Shown here: piece after piece, positions 43,889 through 53,941 of the stretch
Layout: the number at the start of each line of letters is the position of its first letter
How positions within the stretch are numbered: position 1 is the first letter of the stretch
Assembly: GCA_035487295.1 (NCBI GenBank)
Contig: DATHMH010000001.1
Span: 62,001-126,000, forward strand
DNA: 64,000 nucleotides
Direction: 5' to 3'
From: QIAW01 sp035487295
GTDB lineage: Bacteria; Acidobacteriota; Terriglobia; Terriglobales; Acidobacteriaceae
Made by a program: the position numbers and the translations under genes
Notes under the pieces: generated by a model
The model's input: only the letters and a program-made list of their open reading frames with translations
What the model was told of the DNA's origin: nothing
The model's database searches: none

Positions 43889-44650
43889 TTAAGATCCAGG
43901 AAGAAACCGGCGCAAGGGGCAGGCTTCGCAGTCAGGAGCTGACTTGTAGCAATAGTCTTTTCCCACACGAACTAGCAGAGCATGAATTTCATTAAAATGC
44001 CGTGCCAGGTTCCGGCGCACGATGATCGTCGGTGCTTGCGAAAAGCCTTCTCCATCCAGCCGCGCAGCGGCCAAAGCCTTCTCCACCAGTTCGCGTATCA
44101 CCTCGTAGCTGGCAGTCTGCGGAATAATACCGTGTCGCGCGAAGATGCGGCGAGTGTAAGCGTCAACCACGAACACAGGCAGGTCCCCGGCGTACAGCAG
44201 GATGGAATCTGCCGTCTCTTTACCTACACCGTTCAATGCCAGCAGCTCACCGCGAAGAACATGCAAAGCGGCAGAGGAGCTGCGATAGCGGGCAAACATC
44301 CTGCGCAGAGAGCCTGCGTGGCGTGCATCAAGATACTGAATGAAGGCTTTGAGACTGCGAGACTTTTGCCGAAAGAATCCGGAAGCGCGAATGAGCTGTT
44401 GCAGTTTTCTTAGCGAAAGAGACCGGATACCCTCTATGTTCAGTTTGCCCGCCTTGCGCAAACTGCCCAGCGCCAGTTCCACATTGCTCCAGGACGTGTT
44501 TTGGGTGAGATAGGCCCCTGCCACGACCTCAAATGAGGTCCTTGCAGGCCACCAGTTTTGTGGCCCGTAGAAGACCCCTAGTGCCCGGTATAAACGCCGG
44601 ATTTTTCGCATCGTTGGGGCAGGAGACTTTGCCAAAGCGGTTCGAGGCAT
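43889..44650 (-). CDS. Endonuclease III-superfamily DNA glycosylase, MagIII-like
   Basis: 253 aa. HhH-GPD fold: LLALNGVGKETADSILLYAG is the hairpin-helix-hairpin, and VFVVDAYTRRI carries the catalytic Asp. The [4Fe-4S] cysteines include CYKSAPDCEACPL near the end. The Lys of 'GVGRKTA' in true Nth is replaced (GVGKETA), as in 3-methyladenine glycosylase III, so a monofunctional alkyl-base glycosylase is more likely than an AP lyase. Confidence 0.83.
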   Translation of the reverse strand: MPRTALAKSPAPTMRKIRRLYRALGVFYGPQNWWPARTSFEVVAGAYLTQNTSWSNVELALGSLRKAGKLNIEGIRSLSLRKLQQLIRASGFFRQKSRSLKAFIQYLDARHAGSLRRMFARYRSSSAALHVLRGELLALNGVGKETADSILLYAGDLPVFVVDAYTRRIFARHGIIPQTASYEVIRELVEKALAAARLDGEGFSQAPTIIVRRNLARHFNEIHALLVRVGKDYCYKSAPDCEACPLRRFLPGS

Positions 44651-44776
44651 TTGAGCTACCTAATTCTATGAAATCAAAGCGAATACAAGATGTAAACACC
44701 CTTCCGTGATCGCTACCGAGGTTACCCAAAAAACTAAGTAGTCTCCCTTTCGTCACCACCTGGGTGTAAATCTCGA

Positions 44777-44805
44777 TTGACAATTTCTGTCACTCGGAAT
44801 ACGAT
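44777..44805 (+). promoter_or_regulatory. Sigma-70-type promoter upstream of pilB
   Basis: TTGACA (44777-44782), 17 bases, then TACGAT (44800-44805). A good -35, and a -10 matching TATAAT at four of six. It lies about 100 bases before the pilB-pilT-pilC-pilS-pilR genes. Confidence 0.6.
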
Positions 44806-44907
44806 TCGCGCAACCCGCAATTTTTTCCCCCAGAGGATTGCGCCAGACAGCTAGCGCAAATAGTCACAATTTGCGGATAGTGACTTCAGATAAAGGGAGA
44901 TGCACGT

Positions 44908-46620
44908 ATGTCCCAGCGGTTGGGCGACCTGCTTGTTAAAGAGAAGGTCATTACCCCAGAGCAGTTAGACCAAGCCATCAAGATGCAAAAAGAAAATGGC
45001 GCCCGCCTGGGCTCTGCTCTTGTGAAACTCGGGTTCCTTTCGGATGAAGATGTAACCAACTTTCTTTCACGCCAGTATGGCGTTCCGGCGATTAATCTTT
45101 CTTATTTTGAAATTGATGGTTCGGTGGTCAAGCTGGTGCCTTATGAGACCGCCAAGCGCTATCAGATTCTTCCCTTAAGCCGTGTGGGCGCGTCACTGAC
45201 TATCGCCATGGTTGATCCTACCAACGTATTCGCCATGGACGATATCAAATTCATGACCGGATTCAACATTGAGCCCGTGGTTGCTTCCGAAGCCGCCATC
45301 ATGGAGGGCATCGAAAAAGCCTACAGTGTCTCGCGCGAGGAAGACCTGGAAAAGGTGATGGCCTCGGTGAACGAAATGGATGCCGACGTAGAGCTGACGG
45401 CGGAGGAACAAGACCTTGGCCTTGATCAACTGGAAAAGCAGGCGGAAGAAGCTCCTATCGTCAAGCTGGTGAACATTATTCTCTCTGACGCGGTAAAGCG
45501 TGGCGCAAGTGACATTCACATTGAGCCCTATGAAAAAGAATATCGCGTGCGCTTTCGTATTGACGGCATGTTGCAGCCCATCATGAGTCCCCCGCTGCGG
45601 ATGAAGGACGCCATTACATCCCGCATCAAAATCATGGCCAAGCTCGACATCAGTGAGAAGCGCCTGCCGCAAGACGGCCGCATCATGCTGAAAATGAACA
45701 TCGGGGGAAAGAAAAAGCAGCTCGACTACCGCGTGAGCACGTTGCCTACTCTCTGGGGAGAAAAAGTCGTAATGCGGCTGCTCGACAAGGAAAACCTGCG
45801 TCTGGATATGACCAAGCTTGGATTTGAAGCCGATTCCCTGGTCAAATTTGAGAAGGCCATCCTCAAGCCATACGGCATGGTTCTGGTAACCGGGCCAACC
45901 GGTTCGGGCAAAACCAACACCCTGTATTCTTCCATCTCTCGCCTGAACCAGCCGGATACGAACATCATGACCGCCGAAGATCCGGTCGAGTTTCAGCTCG
46001 CCGGCGTTAACCAGGTGCAAATGAAGGAATCCATTGGACTGAATTTTGCCACTGCCTTGCGCGCCTTCTTGCGGCAGGATCCGAATATCATCCTGGTGGG
46101 TGAGATTCGCGACTTTGAAACCGCTGAAATTGCCATTAAGGCAGCGCTGACAGGACACCTGGTGCTTTCCACGCTGCATACCAACGGCGCGCCCGAGACC
46201 ATCAGCCGCCTGATGAACATGGGGATTGAGCCTTTCCTGGTGGCTACCTCGGTGCACATGATTGTGGCGCAGCGCCTGGTGCGGCGCGTATGCAAAGACT
46301 GTGCCGAGCCGCTTGATTTACCGGTGCAGACGCTGATTGAGGCCGGATTTTCGCCGGAGGAAGCCAAGAAATTCAAACCCAAGAAGGGAAAAGGCTGTTC
46401 CGTGTGCAACAGCACTGGGTACAAAGGACGCTGCGGGCTTTATGAAGTGATGGAAGTTGACGATGAAGTTCGCGAATTGATTCTGGTGGGAGCATCCGCG
46501 GTTGAGCTGAAGAAAAAAGCCATCGAGCGCGGCATGATTACCCTGCGGCGCAGCGGATTGGTGAAGATTATGGAGGGCGTGACCACGATGGAAGAAGTGG
46601 CGCGTGAAACCATCCATTAA
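44908..46620 (+). CDS. pilB: PilB-type assembly ATPase, copy 2
   Basis: 570 aa. An MshEN N-terminal domain (LVKEKVITPEQLDQAIKMQ, about 8-26) is followed by the ATPase core: GPTGSGKTNTLYSS (Walker A), MTAEDPVEFQL, LRQDPNIILVGEIRD and STLHTNGAPETISRL. The tetracysteine zinc motif is VCKDCAEP...GCSVCNSTGYKGR. Directly upstream of pilT and pilC, it is probably the dedicated extension ATPase of the type IV pilus, distinct from the copy at 36925. GGGAGA precedes the start. Confidence 0.95.
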   Translation: MSQRLGDLLVKEKVITPEQLDQAIKMQKENGARLGSALVKLGFLSDEDVTNFLSRQYGVPAINLSYFEIDGSVVKLVPYETAKRYQILPLSRVGASLTIAMVDPTNVFAMDDIKFMTGFNIEPVVASEAAIMEGIEKAYSVSREEDLEKVMASVNEMDADVELTAEEQDLGLDQLEKQAEEAPIVKLVNIILSDAVKRGASDIHIEPYEKEYRVRFRIDGMLQPIMSPPLRMKDAITSRIKIMAKLDISEKRLPQDGRIMLKMNIGGKKKQLDYRVSTLPTLWGEKVVMRLLDKENLRLDMTKLGFEADSLVKFEKAILKPYGMVLVTGPTGSGKTNTLYSSISRLNQPDTNIMTAEDPVEFQLAGVNQVQMKESIGLNFATALRAFLRQDPNIILVGEIRDFETAEIAIKAALTGHLVLSTLHTNGAPETISRLMNMGIEPFLVATSVHMIVAQRLVRRVCKDCAEPLDLPVQTLIEAGFSPEEAKKFKPKKGKGCSVCNSTGYKGRCGLYEVMEVDDEVRELILVGASAVELKKKAIERGMITLRRSGLVKIMEGVTTMEEVARETIH

Positions 46621-46650
46621 TAATTTTTAGGGAGAGACTGGGAACAGATT

Positions 46651-47772
46651 ATGACAGCTACCTTAAGTGAACTGCTTCGAAAAATGCTGGAGATGAGCGG
46701 AAGCGATCTTCATATCACCACCAATTCGCCGCCGCAGGTGCGCGTCCACGGGCACCTGGTGCCTCTCGATATGCCACCGCTGACTCCGGCAGAAACCAAG
46801 CAGTTGGCCTACAGCGTTCTGACCGATGCGCAGAAGCACCGCTTTGAAGAAAACCTGGAACTGGACTTCTCGTTCGGGTTGAAGGGTTTGGCGCGTTTCC
46901 GCGGCAATCTTTTTAATCAACGCGGGGCCACCGGCGCCGTATTTCGCGTGATTCCCTTCGAGATCAAGTCCTTCGCGCAGCTCGGATTGCCGGGAATTGT
47001 CACCAAGCTTTGCGAAAAGCCCCGCGGATTGATCCTGGTTACGGGCCCAACCGGCTCGGGCAAGTCTACAACTCTGGCTGCCATGATCGACAAGATCAAC
47101 ACCGAACGCCATGACCATATCATCACCATCGAAGACCCTATCGAATTTGTTCACCAGAACAAGAGCTGCCTGGTGAACCAGCGTGAAGTGCATGCCGATA
47201 CCAAGTCATTTTCCGACGCATTACGGGCGGCGCTGCGCGAAGACCCGGACGTGGTGCTGATCGGCGAGATGCGCGACCTGGAAACCATTGAATCGGCGTT
47301 GCGCATCGCCGAAACCGGCCACCTGACCTTCGGCACATTGCATACCAACTCGGCGTCTTCCACCATCAACCGCGTGATTGACGTCTTTCCCGCGCACCAG
47401 CAACCGCAGATACGGGCGCAGCTCTCCCTGGTGCTGGAAGGAATTTTGTGCCAATCGTTGCTGGCCAAGGTTGGCGGACAGGGACGCGCTATGGCCATGG
47501 AAATCATGGTGCCCAATGCCGCTATTCGCAACCTGATCCGCGAAGACAAGATTCACCAGATCTACTCGGCCATGCAATCAGGGCAGGACAAATTCGGAAT
47601 GCAGACCTTCAATCAATCGTTGGCGACGCTCTATTTCCAGAAACAGATTACTTTGGAGATGGCGATGCTGCGTTCGTCGATGCCCGATGAGTTGCAGGAA
47701 ATGATCAATCGTGGAGTAGGTCTGATCACGAAGCAGAATACTCCGGCTGCAGCGGCAGCCATGAAGCGCTGA
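46651..47772 (+). CDS. pilT: Pilus retraction ATPase
   Basis: 373 aa. Walker A is GPTGSGKSTTLAAM and the Walker B region is LREDPDVVLIGEMRD. The PilT-specific AIRNLIRE motif is present (NAAIRNLIREDKIHQI), which separates PilT from PilB. It depolymerises the pilus to drive twitching motility. Between pilB and pilC. Confidence 0.95.
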   Translation: MTATLSELLRKMLEMSGSDLHITTNSPPQVRVHGHLVPLDMPPLTPAETKQLAYSVLTDAQKHRFEENLELDFSFGLKGLARFRGNLFNQRGATGAVFRVIPFEIKSFAQLGLPGIVTKLCEKPRGLILVTGPTGSGKSTTLAAMIDKINTERHDHIITIEDPIEFVHQNKSCLVNQREVHADTKSFSDALRAALREDPDVVLIGEMRDLETIESALRIAETGHLTFGTLHTNSASSTINRVIDVFPAHQQPQIRAQLSLVLEGILCQSLLAKVGGQGRAMAMEIMVPNAAIRNLIREDKIHQIYSAMQSGQDKFGMQTFNQSLATLYFQKQITLEMAMLRSSMPDELQEMINRGVGLITKQNTPAAAAAMKR

Positions 47773-47833
47773 TGGGATCAAGCAAGGCCGGAGGCAAATG
47801 TAACTCCGGTTACCAATTATAGGGAGGCAGAAA

Positions 47834-49042
47834 ATGCCAGTATTTACATTTACAGGAAAAACGGCAACAGGCGAGAGAGTTTCCGGCGACCGTAATGCGG
47901 CTTCCAAACAGGATTTGCAGAACCAGCTTCGCCGTGAGCGCATTGCCATTGGGGCAATCAAGGAAAAAGGCAAAGAATTCAACTTGCCGATGATTGGTCG
48001 AGGCAGCGTCCCAACAAAAGACATTGCCATTTTCTTCCGGCAATTCTCGGTCATGATCGACGCTGGTCTCCCGTTGGTGCAGTGTCTGGAAATTCTTGCC
48101 GCCAATCAGGAAAACATGACCTTCCAAAAATGCCTGACCGGTGTCCGGACGACGGTGGAAGGCGGCTCTACGCTGGCCAATGCCATGCGCTCATATCCTA
48201 AGATTTTCGACGACTTGGCCACGAATATGATTGAGGCTGGCGAAACCGGCGGTATTCTCGACGTAATTCTGCAGCGGCTTGCCACCTACGTGGAAAAAGC
48301 TGTCAAGCTAAAAGCGGCAGTGCGGTCGGCCCTGGTGTATCCCACGGCCGTTATTTCCATCGCAACGATTATTGTTGCCGGTCTTCTCAAATGGGTGGTC
48401 CCCATTTTTGCCAACCTGTTTGCGGGGCTCGATGTAACTTTGCCTCTAATGACTCGTGTAGTCATTGGCCTCAGCGATGCTATCGGCAGATTCGGCTGGG
48501 TGTTCGTCCTTTTCTTGATTGTCCTGATCGTGGCCATTAAGTATGCCAGGACCAGCTCTGAGGGGCGCCTCTTTTTCGATAAATTGCTTCTGAAGCTGCC
48601 GGTGCTCGGCCAGATCCTGCGCAAGATTGCCGTGGCTCGTTTCACCCGCACCCTTGGAACCCTGATTACTTCTGGCGTACCCATCCTGGAAGGGCTTAGC
48701 ATCACAGCCCGCACCTCCGGCAACGCTGTCCTGGAGCAGAGCATTATGAAGGTCCGCAAGGCCGTGGAAGAGGGCCGCACCATCGTCGATCCCCTGCGCG
48801 AGAGCGGAGTTTTTCCCAACATGGTCGTGCAAATGATCGGAGTTGGCGAAGCGACCGGCGCCATGGATGCCATGCTGCAGAAGATTGCCGATTTCTATGA
48901 AGATGAAGTGGATGCTGCGATCAAAGACATGCTTACGCTCATGGAACCGCTCTTGATCGGATTCCTGGGATTCGTGGTGGGCGGCATCGTGATCTCTCTT
49001 TATCTGCCGCTGTTCTCCATGATCGCCAAACTCGCCGGTTAA
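47834..49042 (+). CDS. pilC: Type IV pilus platform protein
   Basis: 402 aa. Two T2SSF domains, with FFRQFSVMIDAGLPLVQCLE, MIEAGETGGILDVIL, FTRTLGTLITSGVPILEGL and IGVGEATGAMDAML. It is preceded by a GGGAGG ribosome binding site. It is the likely partner of the adjacent PilB and PilT; a second copy sits at 35675. Confidence 0.95.
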   Translation: MPVFTFTGKTATGERVSGDRNAASKQDLQNQLRRERIAIGAIKEKGKEFNLPMIGRGSVPTKDIAIFFRQFSVMIDAGLPLVQCLEILAANQENMTFQKCLTGVRTTVEGGSTLANAMRSYPKIFDDLATNMIEAGETGGILDVILQRLATYVEKAVKLKAAVRSALVYPTAVISIATIIVAGLLKWVVPIFANLFAGLDVTLPLMTRVVIGLSDAIGRFGWVFVLFLIVLIVAIKYARTSSEGRLFFDKLLLKLPVLGQILRKIAVARFTRTLGTLITSGVPILEGLSITARTSGNAVLEQSIMKVRKAVEEGRTIVDPLRESGVFPNMVVQMIGVGEATGAMDAMLQKIADFYEDEVDAAIKDMLTLMEPLLIGFLGFVVGGIVISLYLPLFSMIAKLAG

Positions 49043-49130
49043 TGGTGCTGTCGAGAGAAGAAGCATTCGGGGAGATGTGTGTCTTCAGCAGGCAGGGGCC
49101 TGATGGGGGAGAAAAGAAGCAAGAGTTGCC

Positions 49131-50822
49131 ATGCAGAATGAATTGAATGATCGCGCCTGGCTGAGCTGGATGGGGAAGGTGCGCATCATTATCGTCACTT
49201 TCCTGCTGGGCATTGAGCTGGCCATCACGCAGCTCACGCCCAACAATGTTCCGGTCCGCGGTTTTGTCTCTATCATTGTCCTGTGGTATTCCATCTCCTT
49301 CTTCCAGATTCTGTTGCTGGCCTTGTGGCACGATACGCGTACGCATGTCCGCCTGCAGATCCTGACGGATATCGCCTTCTCCACGGCAATTTTGTATGTG
49401 ACCGGCGGTATTGACACTTCTTTCAATTTTCTTTATCCGCTCATCATTATTGTCGCCAGCATCCAGTTGCCTCGCGTATGGGCTTATTTGACAGCGGGGC
49501 TTTCATTCGTTCTGTTTGCGGCCATGCTCGAGCTTACGCAATATGGAATGCTGCACTCCTATTCGATGTCTGTCCGGACCGACAGCAAGACGCTGCAACT
49601 GGTGGTCATGGTCAATTTTTGCGCATACTTCGCCGTGGCTTATCTGGCCAGCACGCTGAGCGCAAAACTGCGGCAAGGCGACGTGCAGGCGCTGGAAAAT
49701 CTGCAGGCGCTGCACGAAAATATCATCCGCTCCATGAGCGGAGGGTTGATTACAACCGACTTGCAGGGGCGTATCACGCTGCTCAATCCCGCCGGGGAAA
49801 GGCTCCTGGAACGAAGGGTACAAGACCTGCTCGGCAAGGACGTGCAAGAACTCTTTTTAGACCGCCTGCCGAGATTTGAAGATCCCTCCGCCATGACCGA
49901 CATACGTTGCGAGGTGCGTTGCCTGACGCGCGAGGGAACGGAAAAGATTTTCGGCATGAAAGTTTCCTTGTTGCGTGTTTCCGAACAGGGCGAGCTCGGC
50001 TACATTTACACGTTTGCCGATTTGACCGATATCCGCCGCCTGGAGCAGGAGATACGAATGCGTGACCGGCTGAGCGCGGTGGGGCGTATGGCCGCGGGCA
50101 TCGCCCACGAGATTCGCAATCCGCTTTCCTCCATCGCAGGTTCGGTCAAAGTGCTGTCGACCATCTCAGCCCTCAATGAAGAGCAACACAGGCTGGTGGA
50201 GATCGTTACCCGCGAATCGGAGCGCCTGAACCGCATCATCTCCGACTTTTTGATTTATTCGCGTGACAAGAACTATAAGTTTCGTCCGCTGAATCTGGTG
50301 TCTTTGCTCAACGATACCCTGACCTTGCTGGAGAATCACCCTCTCATTTCCGGCCAACAAAAACCGGCCGCCAAAAAAATTGCAGTTGTCCGCCAGTATC
50401 CGGCTTCAGACGCGCTTGCCGTTGTCGACGGCGACAAACTCAAGCAGGTCTTCTGGAACCTTTGTGAAAATGCGGTGCGCGCAATGCCGGAGGGAGGAGT
50501 TTTGACCGTAAGCCTGGCCGAGAAAGAAAAAAACTGGGCCATCGGTTTTGCCGACACCGGTTCCGGGATGGATACGCAGTTAATGGAAAAGATCTTCGAG
50601 CCTTTCCAGTCGCGCTTTGAAGGCGGCACCGGATTGGGGCTTGCGATTGTGTACCAGATCGTGCAGGCGCATAAGGCTCATATATCCGTGAACTCGGCGC
50701 CGGGGAGGGGATCGGAGTTCCGGCTGGAGTTCCCGCGCGTCTCGCAAGAGGATTCAGTGGACCGCAGCGAAGCCGAGAAGGCGCCGTTGCATCTGGCGAA
50801 GGCAGGAGGAGTGCATGGGTAA
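49131..50822 (+). CDS. pilS: Sensor histidine kinase of pilus two-component system
   Basis: 563 aa. Six N-terminal membrane helices (about 15-175), a PAS domain (about 190-300), HisKA with His326 (GIAHEIRNPLSSIAG) and a HATPase (FWNLCENAVRAMPEGG, FADTGSGMD, GGTGLGLAIV). This is the PilS arrangement. It overlaps pilR by 8 bases. Confidence 0.92.
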   Translation: MQNELNDRAWLSWMGKVRIIIVTFLLGIELAITQLTPNNVPVRGFVSIIVLWYSISFFQILLLALWHDTRTHVRLQILTDIAFSTAILYVTGGIDTSFNFLYPLIIIVASIQLPRVWAYLTAGLSFVLFAAMLELTQYGMLHSYSMSVRTDSKTLQLVVMVNFCAYFAVAYLASTLSAKLRQGDVQALENLQALHENIIRSMSGGLITTDLQGRITLLNPAGERLLERRVQDLLGKDVQELFLDRLPRFEDPSAMTDIRCEVRCLTREGTEKIFGMKVSLLRVSEQGELGYIYTFADLTDIRRLEQEIRMRDRLSAVGRMAAGIAHEIRNPLSSIAGSVKVLSTISALNEEQHRLVEIVTRESERLNRIISDFLIYSRDKNYKFRPLNLVSLLNDTLTLLENHPLISGQQKPAAKKIAVVRQYPASDALAVVDGDKLKQVFWNLCENAVRAMPEGGVLTVSLAEKEKNWAIGFADTGSGMDTQLMEKIFEPFQSRFEGGTGLGLAIVYQIVQAHKAHISVNSAPGRGSEFRLEFPRVSQEDSVDRSEAEKAPLHLAKAGGVHG

Positions 50823-52191
50823 CATCCTGGTCTGCGATGATACTCGCTCCATCTGCGAGGTCCTGGAAATCTCGCTGCGTAAAGAGGGGCACCGCATCGA
50901 AACCGTCACCTCGGGCGAGGCCGCGATCAAGAAACTGAGCAGCGCTTTGTATGACGTTGTCATCAGCGACATTAAAATGCCGAATCACGACGGCATTGAG
51001 GTGCTGCGCCACACCCGAAAGGCATCCCCGGAAACATCGGTGATCCTTATCACCGCCGTCGAAGACTATGAGGCTGCGGTCAACGCGGTGAATGCAGGCG
51101 CGTTTCAATACATCCATAAGGGGCCGGGCCTGGTGGAAGAGGTCCGGGTGGCCGTCTCGCGGGCTCTGGAGAATATTTCCCTGCGCCGCGAGAACCTCGC
51201 CTTCAAGCGTGATGCTTCCAGCCGCAACTCGCTGGAAAATATCATCGGCAGCAGTGCGCGCATCCAGCAGCTTAAACAAACCATTCGCACGGTGGCGCCC
51301 ACCAACAGCACCATCCTGGTGTATGGAGAAAGCGGCACCGGCAAGGAACTGGTAGCGCGCGCGGTTCACGCCTGCTCTCCACGTGGCACCCAACCGTTTG
51401 TCTCGGTCAACTGCGGCGCCTTTCCTGAAACTCTGCTCGAAAGCGAGCTGTTCGGTTATGTCAAAGGGGCTTTTACCGGCGCCTCGCAAAATAAGAGCGG
51501 ACTCTTTGAAGTGACCCATGGGGGCACCATATTCCTCGATGAAATCAGCGAAATGACCATGGCCATGCAGGTCAAGCTCCTGCGCGTCTTGCAGGAACGC
51601 TGCATTCGCATGGTAGGCGGCACGCATGAGATCCCGATTGACGTGCGCGTGATCGCCGCCGCCAACAAGGACCTCGACGCCATGGTAGCCGAAAAAACTT
51701 TCCGCGAAGATCTCTACTACCGCATCAGCGTGATCCCGATTCAGGTCCCCCCGTTGCGCGAGCGCAGGGAAGATATTCCGCTGCTGGCGCAGCATTTTCT
51801 CAAGAAGTATGCGCCGGCGGCAGGCAAGAGCATCGTGCGGCTGACGGAAAGATCGTTGCGCGACCTTGGCGCCTACGACTGGCCGGGGAATGTGCGCCAG
51901 CTTGAAAATACGATCGAACGCGCCGTGGCGCTGGAGAGCAAAGACGAATTGCAGGTTGAAATGCCGGTCGAGCGACCCAAGAGCAGGGCTGCGGCTGCCA
52001 CGGCCACTATGCCGAGCACAGCGAGCCTGCCCGCCGAGGGTTTGGACCTGGAACATTACGTCTCAGACATTGAACGCTCGTTGTTGCAATCGGCGCTGCG
52101 GCATTCGAATGGAGTACAGACGCGCGCCGCCGAGATGCTCAAACTTTCTTACCGTTCGTTCCGCCACCTGATGAAGAAATACGAAATCTAA
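50815..52191 (+). CDS. pilR: Sigma-54-dependent response regulator
   Basis: 458 aa. Receiver domain with phosphorylatable Asp52 (VVISDIKMP), acidic D8/D9 and Lys102. AAA+ activator with Walker A GESGTGKE (171-178) and the sigma-54-contacting GAFTGA (218-223). The Fis-type C-terminus (ALRHSNGVQTRAAEMLKLSYRSFRHL) binds DNA. Expected to activate the two pilin promoters at 25514 and 26237. Confidence 0.94.
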   Translation: MGNILVCDDTRSICEVLEISLRKEGHRIETVTSGEAAIKKLSSALYDVVISDIKMPNHDGIEVLRHTRKASPETSVILITAVEDYEAAVNAVNAGAFQYIHKGPGLVEEVRVAVSRALENISLRRENLAFKRDASSRNSLENIIGSSARIQQLKQTIRTVAPTNSTILVYGESGTGKELVARAVHACSPRGTQPFVSVNCGAFPETLLESELFGYVKGAFTGASQNKSGLFEVTHGGTIFLDEISEMTMAMQVKLLRVLQERCIRMVGGTHEIPIDVRVIAAANKDLDAMVAEKTFREDLYYRISVIPIQVPPLRERREDIPLLAQHFLKKYAPAAGKSIVRLTERSLRDLGAYDWPGNVRQLENTIERAVALESKDELQVEMPVERPKSRAAAATATMPSTASLPAEGLDLEHYVSDIERSLLQSALRHSNGVQTRAAEMLKLSYRSFRHLMKKYEI

Positions 52192-52333
52192 AGCGTGTCT
52201 TGGTTCTGTTTCTGCAATGAACAACCCAAACCTGCGCATCCTCGAATGCGCTTAATGGAAGATCCAGAAAAATAGTGGGGCATTATTGCTCCGAATGCAA
52301 TGGTTTGATATCAACAGGCAGTGAATTCTGGAC

Positions 52334-52705
52334 TTATGTGCCGGGTTGACCGGTCTTTTGCCCGCTCTGTTTCAATTGTTGTTTCCAGCCGAGTACGCGG
52401 GCGCGGTTAGCTTCCTCTTCGGCTTCGGCGATCATGCCTTTTTTCTGGTAGAGAATAGAGAGGCTGGTGTGCGGCAGCACATCGTCGGGATCGAGAGCGG
52501 CCAGTTTCTGCGCAATGGCAATGGCCTCGTCATAGCGGTCAAGGTCCTGGTAGATGCGGGCCAGACCGTGGAGGGCGTCTGTATAGGTGGGGTCGGCGTC
52601 AATCGCGGCCCGATATTCGCCGATTGCCTCGACATGCTTTCCCTCGGCAAACAGGTCCAGGGCGGTGTAAAAATGATTTTCGGCGATTTGACGCGTGTCG
52701 CTCAT
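52334..52705 (-). CDS. Small TPR protein
   Basis: 123 aa with about three TPRs (FYTALDLFAEGKHVEAIGEYRAAIDADP, ALHGLARIYQDLDRYDEAI, HTSLSILYQKKGMIAEAEEEANRA). No signal peptide. Probably a protein-interaction adaptor. It converges on pilR. Confidence 0.75.
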   Translation of the reverse strand: MSDTRQIAENHFYTALDLFAEGKHVEAIGEYRAAIDADPTYTDALHGLARIYQDLDRYDEAIAIAQKLAALDPDDVLPHTSLSILYQKKGMIAEAEEEANRARVLGWKQQLKQSGQKTGQPGT

Positions 52706-52837
52706 GCTGACAGCACGATTTTAACATCGCTGGATTATGCACGTGTGAAAGGGGACTTGTTTCCGTGTTGCCCGTCATCCGGGAGGTACAGCGACTCGCT
52801 TCCGGCAGGCGATTTGTCGTATGTAATCCCAGAGCAC

Positions 52838-53848
52838 CTACTCCGAAATCATCCCAATCGTCCCCAGCCACGTCTCCACCAACTGAGGCCATCCTGTTAT
52901 CGGAAGCTTCGTGCGCCGCAGCCCAAACGCATGCCCGCCCTGCGCGTACAAATGCATCTCCACGGAGACTCCAGCTTTCTTCAGCGCGACGTAGTAAGCC
53001 AGCGAGTCATTTACATTGTCCACGTGATCATCCTCCGCCTGTAGCAAGAACGTAGGCGGCGTCTGGCTGGTGACGTGGAGATCGGGGTTCAACGCGAGGC
53101 TTTCATCGGAAAGCGAAAGATGCTCCGGCTTACGAACCGCAAACTTTTTGGCACCTTGCTTAGCATCCCACTCCGCCGCGGAAAGCGAAAGATGCCCCGG
53201 ATAAATAGCCACCGCAAAATCTGGGCGGCAGCTCTCTTTGTCGGCAACATCAACAGCCGGATACAAACGCTTCTGAAAGTGCGTGCTCATCGCTGCCGAA
53301 AGATGACCGCCTGACGAAAATCCAAGCACACCAATCTTATGCGGATCGATGTGCCACTCCGCCGCGTGAAAGCGCACCAGCCCCAACGTCCTCTGCGCAT
53401 CTTCCAGCGCCATCGGTGATTCCGGGTACGGACCCGATTTCGGATACGGCCCCACATCCGTCACGCGGTATTTCAACAGCACACACGTGATCCCCCGTGG
53501 CGTCAGCCAATCACAGACCTCCGTGCCTTCAAGATCGATGGCCAGACCCTGATAGCCTCCACCCGGGAAGACGACCACCGCTGCGCCTGTATTCTTTCCT
53601 TGCGGCGAATAGACTGTCATCGTAGGCCGCGACACGTTGCTCACGCCCCCCGCCGGCCTGCCGGCAACCAGCCACTCCTTCCCAGTCGTCGTAGCGAACT
53701 CCGGCCCCGCGACAGGCTGGGGATCGGGCACTCTCCCCGGCCATATCGGCACTTGCTTATGTCCCGGCGATGGCTGCCACACAGGCTTCTGCGCGCTCAG
53801 ACTGCCAAACGCAGACACAACACAAAGAGCAAAGATCAAAGGCTTCAT
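52838..53848 (-). CDS. Exported alpha/beta-hydrolase esterase (BD-FAE / acetyl esterase type)
   Basis: 336 aa. Signal peptide (LIFALCVVSAFGSLSA), then VVFPGGGYQGLAIDLEGTEV (oxyanion HGGG-like), nucleophile GFSSGGHL, acid in DDHVDNVND and the base His in GGHAFG. Such enzymes deacetylate or deferuloylate plant polysaccharides. Export suggests action on external carbohydrate. Confidence 0.85.
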   Translation of the reverse strand: MKPLIFALCVVSAFGSLSAQKPVWQPSPGHKQVPIWPGRVPDPQPVAGPEFATTTGKEWLVAGRPAGGVSNVSRPTMTVYSPQGKNTGAAVVVFPGGGYQGLAIDLEGTEVCDWLTPRGITCVLLKYRVTDVGPYPKSGPYPESPMALEDAQRTLGLVRFHAAEWHIDPHKIGVLGFSSGGHLSAAMSTHFQKRLYPAVDVADKESCRPDFAVAIYPGHLSLSAAEWDAKQGAKKFAVRKPEHLSLSDESLALNPDLHVTSQTPPTFLLQAEDDHVDNVNDSLAYYVALKKAGVSVEMHLYAQGGHAFGLRRTKLPITGWPQLVETWLGTIGMISE

Positions 53849-53941
53849 CTCAATCCCCCCGGGGCAGAATAGGGCAGAACTCTCCTCTCAAGAGGTTCTT
53901 ATAACCGCGCCTCTCGTCACTTGGCTCCCGTATGGTCGGCA

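Noticed and set aside
45193..46257. 354-codon open frame antisense to pilB copy 2
   Set aside because: Same artefact as above; the sense strand encodes intact Walker A and zinc motifs.
50440..52056. 538-codon open frame antisense to pilS/pilR
   Set aside because: The sense strand encodes unmistakable HATPase and AAA+ domains; the antisense translation has no domain features.
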